DNA of 64,000 nt from Aulostomus chinensis (lineage: Eukaryota; Chordata; Actinopteri; Syngnathiformes; Aulostomidae), in NCBI GenBank assembly GCA_037954235.1, contig JBBMOA010000007.1:19343457-19407456 (forward strand). Reading direction: 5' to 3'. Made by a program: the position numbers and the translations under genes. Below the pieces are notes generated by a model. The model had not been told where the DNA came from. It saw only the letters and a list, made by a program, of their open reading frames with translations, and made no database searches. The first letter of the stretch is position 1; each line of letters begins with the position of its first letter. This document shows, one piece after another, positions 60,210 to 64,000 of this stretch.

Positions 60210-63200
60210 TCATTGATATCATAATGAAATTGAATGCTTTGAATCTGATTGAAGGTGTGGTTTTTGTTTTGTTTTTTTGTGATCTAACACTAGACAAACA
60301 AAAAAAACCAGTCGTCGTTCCCTCCTTGACTCAAGTTTCTGTTTCAAACCAGCAGGGTGAGCTGTCTCTTTAGCTTATGATGGGCACAGTTTGATGGCTG
60401 AAATGTTGAACAGACTATTAGAAACAAGAATGATCAGACTTCTGATCGGTTGTTTTTGTTGTTTTAATAAGTGTTTGCGCTTGTTGACGAGATGTCGCCG
60501 TCCGTATCAGGATGGGAAAAGGTGTTGGGTTATATTCTACAGTGACTGAAAGCTTTCTGGAACAAAGTATATCAACTCCACCAAGACACGTCTATCTGTC
60601 TTGTGAAACTCAAATGGATAGGCTTAGTTCATTCGATTTTCTGGTGTGTCTTTATGAATCTATCATTGTATTCATATTCTGTGAAAGACAAAAAGTCATT
60701 CATGGTCCCATACGTCAGTCACTGGTAAAAATCGAAACAATTTTTATGCTGCTCCTTTATTCTAATTGAGCTTGAGAAACAAATTCCCTGTTGAAAACAA
60801 TTTGTGAGAGTTTTTAAGGTTAGCCGGAGGGTGGGGGAAAAAAATTGTTAAAATGTTTGTGTATATATTTAGTTTTTAGATTTCTGGTTCTCACACACCA
60901 GCTGTTTTGGCAGGGTTTTCCGCAAACTAGAAAAGCACTAAAGTCTTGAGTGATCCATCGGGTTTAATGTGGCCTGAAACAGCTGCTCTGTCGCACTGAT
61001 AACTTCTCTGAGACAGCACACTCCTTTCTACGATTTCTGTTTTTTTGTTGTTGTTGTTTTTGCACTGTTGCATAAACCGTGAGTTACTGTAATCACGACT
61101 AACCTACTGAATCACTGTTTATAGTTGCTTCGTCTCCATAAATACTCCAAAATGTATTAACAGGAAAGCATTTCAGTAATCAATTTGGGTTCATTCTTTT
61201 CTCTGGAAACACAAAACGCACACGTGTCCCATCTATCATTTAGAGTGCAGACTATTTTTGAGTTGTGGGTCTGGCGTTGGCCTGGAGAGACCGCCGTACT
61301 CACTAGTGGAGCTCAGTAATGGAGGAGAATGGCCTTGCTCTCCCATTCATTAGCATTTACTGGTCTCTGAATCTCTGCTAATGGACAAATTCTTATATTT
61401 ATAAGGCTTTTAAAGGGCATCACATGTATATTGATTTTTTTTTAACTCTTTTCTTCGATCATTGGCATCTGAGGGAATTTCGAGCAGACTTGTGCATTGA
61501 TTGAAATCTTATTAACTTAATTGGAGAGACTGTCTGGTATGAAGCGTTTGTTTGTCGCGTTCGTACACACGCAGCCTCCTTGCCTCGTCTTCTCAGACGA
61601 CGTAAGTTGTGGTGAAGAAACAGGAGATCAAACTCCAATCAACCTCTGGAGGAAGTTATGAATAATAACGAACGGTCCTGAATGAACTGAATATGTGTGT
61701 CAGCAGGGCGGTTTAACTTCTTTTGAAGAAAAATACAATTTTAACAATATTGTAATCCTATATTATTTGCAATATCGGAGAGAATCGTATCATAATTCGC
61801 ATTTTCATTGGAATGGAAATGTGTGTTATTTTTGGGGCTTTGTACAAAACAATAATGTTCTCTGAAGGTTGTTGAGTAGAATGTGTTGAGAGGACATGTC
61901 TGCAGCCCCACAACATTTTGTTTAAAAAGGTATTCGCCCTTAACAAGACTGCACCCTCTGCGTGATTATTGAAACTGAGATAAACTACCAATGTCAGTCC
62001 AGTGAAACAGAGAAATTCACTCTCCTCATTTCCAAGATATTTGTGATGTCACAAATCTTGCTTGTCGGCCCGCCTCTTGAAGACAGTGAGCAGAAGCAAA
62101 ATTTACAATTTTACAAAACTTAATGTGAAAACAGACTTGCGTCATTCTAGGGAGTGAATTTTAAACTTTCAAATAGAAGAGGACAAACACACTCACCACT
62201 TGAGGAAGGCTTCAGCAAACTTATTTCTGTAGCATCGATATAGGCAACAACTCTCCATGTAAACAAATACATGAGAGGTCACACTTCAACCTTGCGAGAG
62301 CCGCAGAATAGATGCAACACAAGGACGCAGCCTGTCTGTCTACTTGTCACTATCCGTCATCTGGATGGCTGTGTGACCTAATGGGCTGCCACATAGACGC
62401 TGGGCCCAGAGTGCGCTACGCTATCTGTTTACAGTGATGCTCCCGTATTGATCACCTCCTCCTACCAGATAAGCAGAGTGATTTACAAAAACGAGGCAGC
62501 TGCGGAGATGCTCCTGCTATATCTCCCCCCAGGGAGACTGATTCCATCTTGTTACCATTACATTAATGAGCTAATTCCTCTACGTGGCTCCACTAATGTC
62601 CCGGTGTAACCCCGTGGTCACTGGAATGTCTAGATCAGGGCTGATGCAGCCGCTGTCATTAAGTTCTGCTGGAGAGAATGCTAACAAACATCCCAAACGT
62701 TGGCATGTAATTGCAGAAACTATAGACATATGACAGTAAAATTACAAAGTAGGACAAATAATTGTTATTGCTTGATTTGAAAGTGTAATTGTTTTTTGGA
62801 TTTACGAAATAACACAATTGCTTGACGCTAAAGTTGATGTCTTCTGATTGTTTGTGTTGAAACAGCGAAAACCAGGGCATATTCAGAGAGGAAGAAGAAT
62901 TTATATAATGTGTATTATTGCCTCAAAAACCACAGGATTGTCAAAAATATAATTGGCAATTTAAATTTGTTTGCACATATTGACCGTGCAGAGAGCTGTG
63001 ATAGAAATGTGAACAGGTAATCGCTGGACTGGTGCGTTAACCCAATTTGTATTTTCACTTCTTTCTCACATGACCTGGTGTATCCTGTGAAATCAGACCT
63101 GCTACCTGTGGTTTTATTTCAGGATGTTTTCCACCATTTGTGTTAGTGTGTGTTTGCACGCACTCGTGCTCATGTTGCTGTGTTACGGCTCATCAGGTGC

Positions 63201-64000
63201 CCCCCACCCCCCCCCATACCTGGCCAGCGTGGCACAGCAGCCAGAGTCCTGGAAGCACTCAGGGTATCGGAGAGATCAACAGCAGAATCAAATTAAATGT
63301 CATTTAGATAGCAGTGAATGAAGGGATTGTTTAACAGCACAAGGAAACGGATTTGCTCCTCACCTTTTTATTTTGGCTTAGGATTCTTTTTCTTCCCCTG
63401 AACACAAATTTACCCTGTTTAAGAGGCAGGGACTCAACCTGATCTGGAACTTGGTCAGATTTCTGCAGCGTTGCTCTAGTCAGGCTTGACTGCTCACATA
63501 GGAAACGCACAGAGGGGGCGAGAAATGTGAGCCTCGGGTTTAGAAGCACAGATCTCAGGTTAGATAACTCAAGGTAGTGACAAAATACATAAAGAGCCCT
63601 TTACATGCTGGTTGTTTTGTTGTCAACTAAGATTTTTTTGTTGTTGTTTTTGTTTTATTCTAAACTTGAAAATTTAGACAAAATAACTGTTAATGACAAG
63701 AGAAACTGGCTTTGGTTTTGTTTTTTGTCTCACCTATGCCCAGGGAAGGAAATTATTATAGACAAACCTGTCTATCAGTCTTTGTTTTGACTAGATGCTA
63801 AGTTTTGAAGGCGGAGGGATTTCGCTTTGACTGACAAAAAGCAGTCCCTACCGTGTTCTCGCACAATATGAGACGAGGTGGTGCGCCGTTTCAGCAAGTT
63901 CTTCCTCTACATCTCTGGCTTGGAACTTATTGTGGAAGAGTATTAAAAAAGGTGAGGTTCTCAGTTCTGAGGGGGCAAACTAGCAGATGTCTCACACGTC
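60140..64000 (+). other. scaper intron 23 (continues past the window)
   Basis: No further exon with SCAPER character was found up to the right edge, so the 3' exons lie beyond it. A TA/TG microsatellite is at about 60176-60209. Unique-looking blocks with clustered homeodomain-core sites are at 61240-61450 and 62300-62680. Confidence 0.55.
60176..60209 (+). repeat. (TA)n(TG)n microsatellite
   Basis: TA units followed by TG units, a compound dinucleotide repeat. Confidence 0.9.

Noticed and set aside
59889..60224. 111-codon frame rich in Leu-Ser repeats
   Set aside because: The Leu/Ser part is the translated TC microsatellite. The real coding portion is scaper exon 23 only.

Overview
The window is nuclear DNA from a ray-finned (teleost) fish. 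Evidence: multi-exon genes with GT/AG introns, proteins close to vertebrate orthologues, fish-type SINE/LINE tails, a hAT DNA transposon and many microsatellites. There is no operon, plasmid, phage or CRISPR structure. Gene order and orientation, tspan3(+) – pstpip1(–) – rcn2(–) – scaper(+), is the mirror image of human 15q24 (SCAPER–RCN2–PSTPIP1–TSPAN3), so this is a conserved vertebrate synteny block.

Layout. 1–2.6 kb: 5' part of a minus-strand gene for a protein with two CCCH zinc fingers and an RWD-like domain; its 3' end lies left of the window, and a CRE-containing promoter sits near 2.57–2.60 kb. 3.6–4.5 kb: an intronless cholesterol 25-hydroxylase-like gene, followed by a tRNA-derived SINE. 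5.6–10.1 kb: complete tspan3 (7 coding exons, 253 aa). 12.2–18.2 kb: complete pstpip1 on the minus strand (15 coding exons, 410 aa, F-BAR plus SH3). 18.8–20.7 kb: complete rcn2 on the minus strand (7 coding exons, 312 aa, six EF-hand positions, HDEL tail). 20.7–22.4 kb: divergent rcn2/scaper interval with a LINE-like repeat and an X-box-like site. 22.4–64 kb: scaper, 23 coding exons (about 1074 codons) reaching 60139, with the C-terminal part beyond the right edge.

Mobile DNA. The most complex non-genic structure is in scaper intron 1: a 4.07 kb decayed hAT element (26748–30817). It has an 8-bp target-site duplication, internal tandem modules, a nested 1045-bp DNA element whose empty site survives in a sister module, and a broken BED-finger transposase remnant.

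Regulation. Large scaper introns contain unique-looking stretches rich in homeodomain-core motifs. Since Islet–Scaper is a known ancient microsyntenic pair with enhancers in Scaper introns, these are reasonable candidates for isl2 regulatory DNA, but only alignment can show this. The genes are independently transcribed and share no pathway: a putative RNA-binding/RWD protein, a membrane sterol oxidase, a tetraspanin, an actin/membrane-curvature adaptor, an ER calcium-binding protein and an ER-associated regulator. I did not find a convincing new biological system. All exon boundaries were derived by reading splice signals and frame by eye; every complete gene closes in frame.
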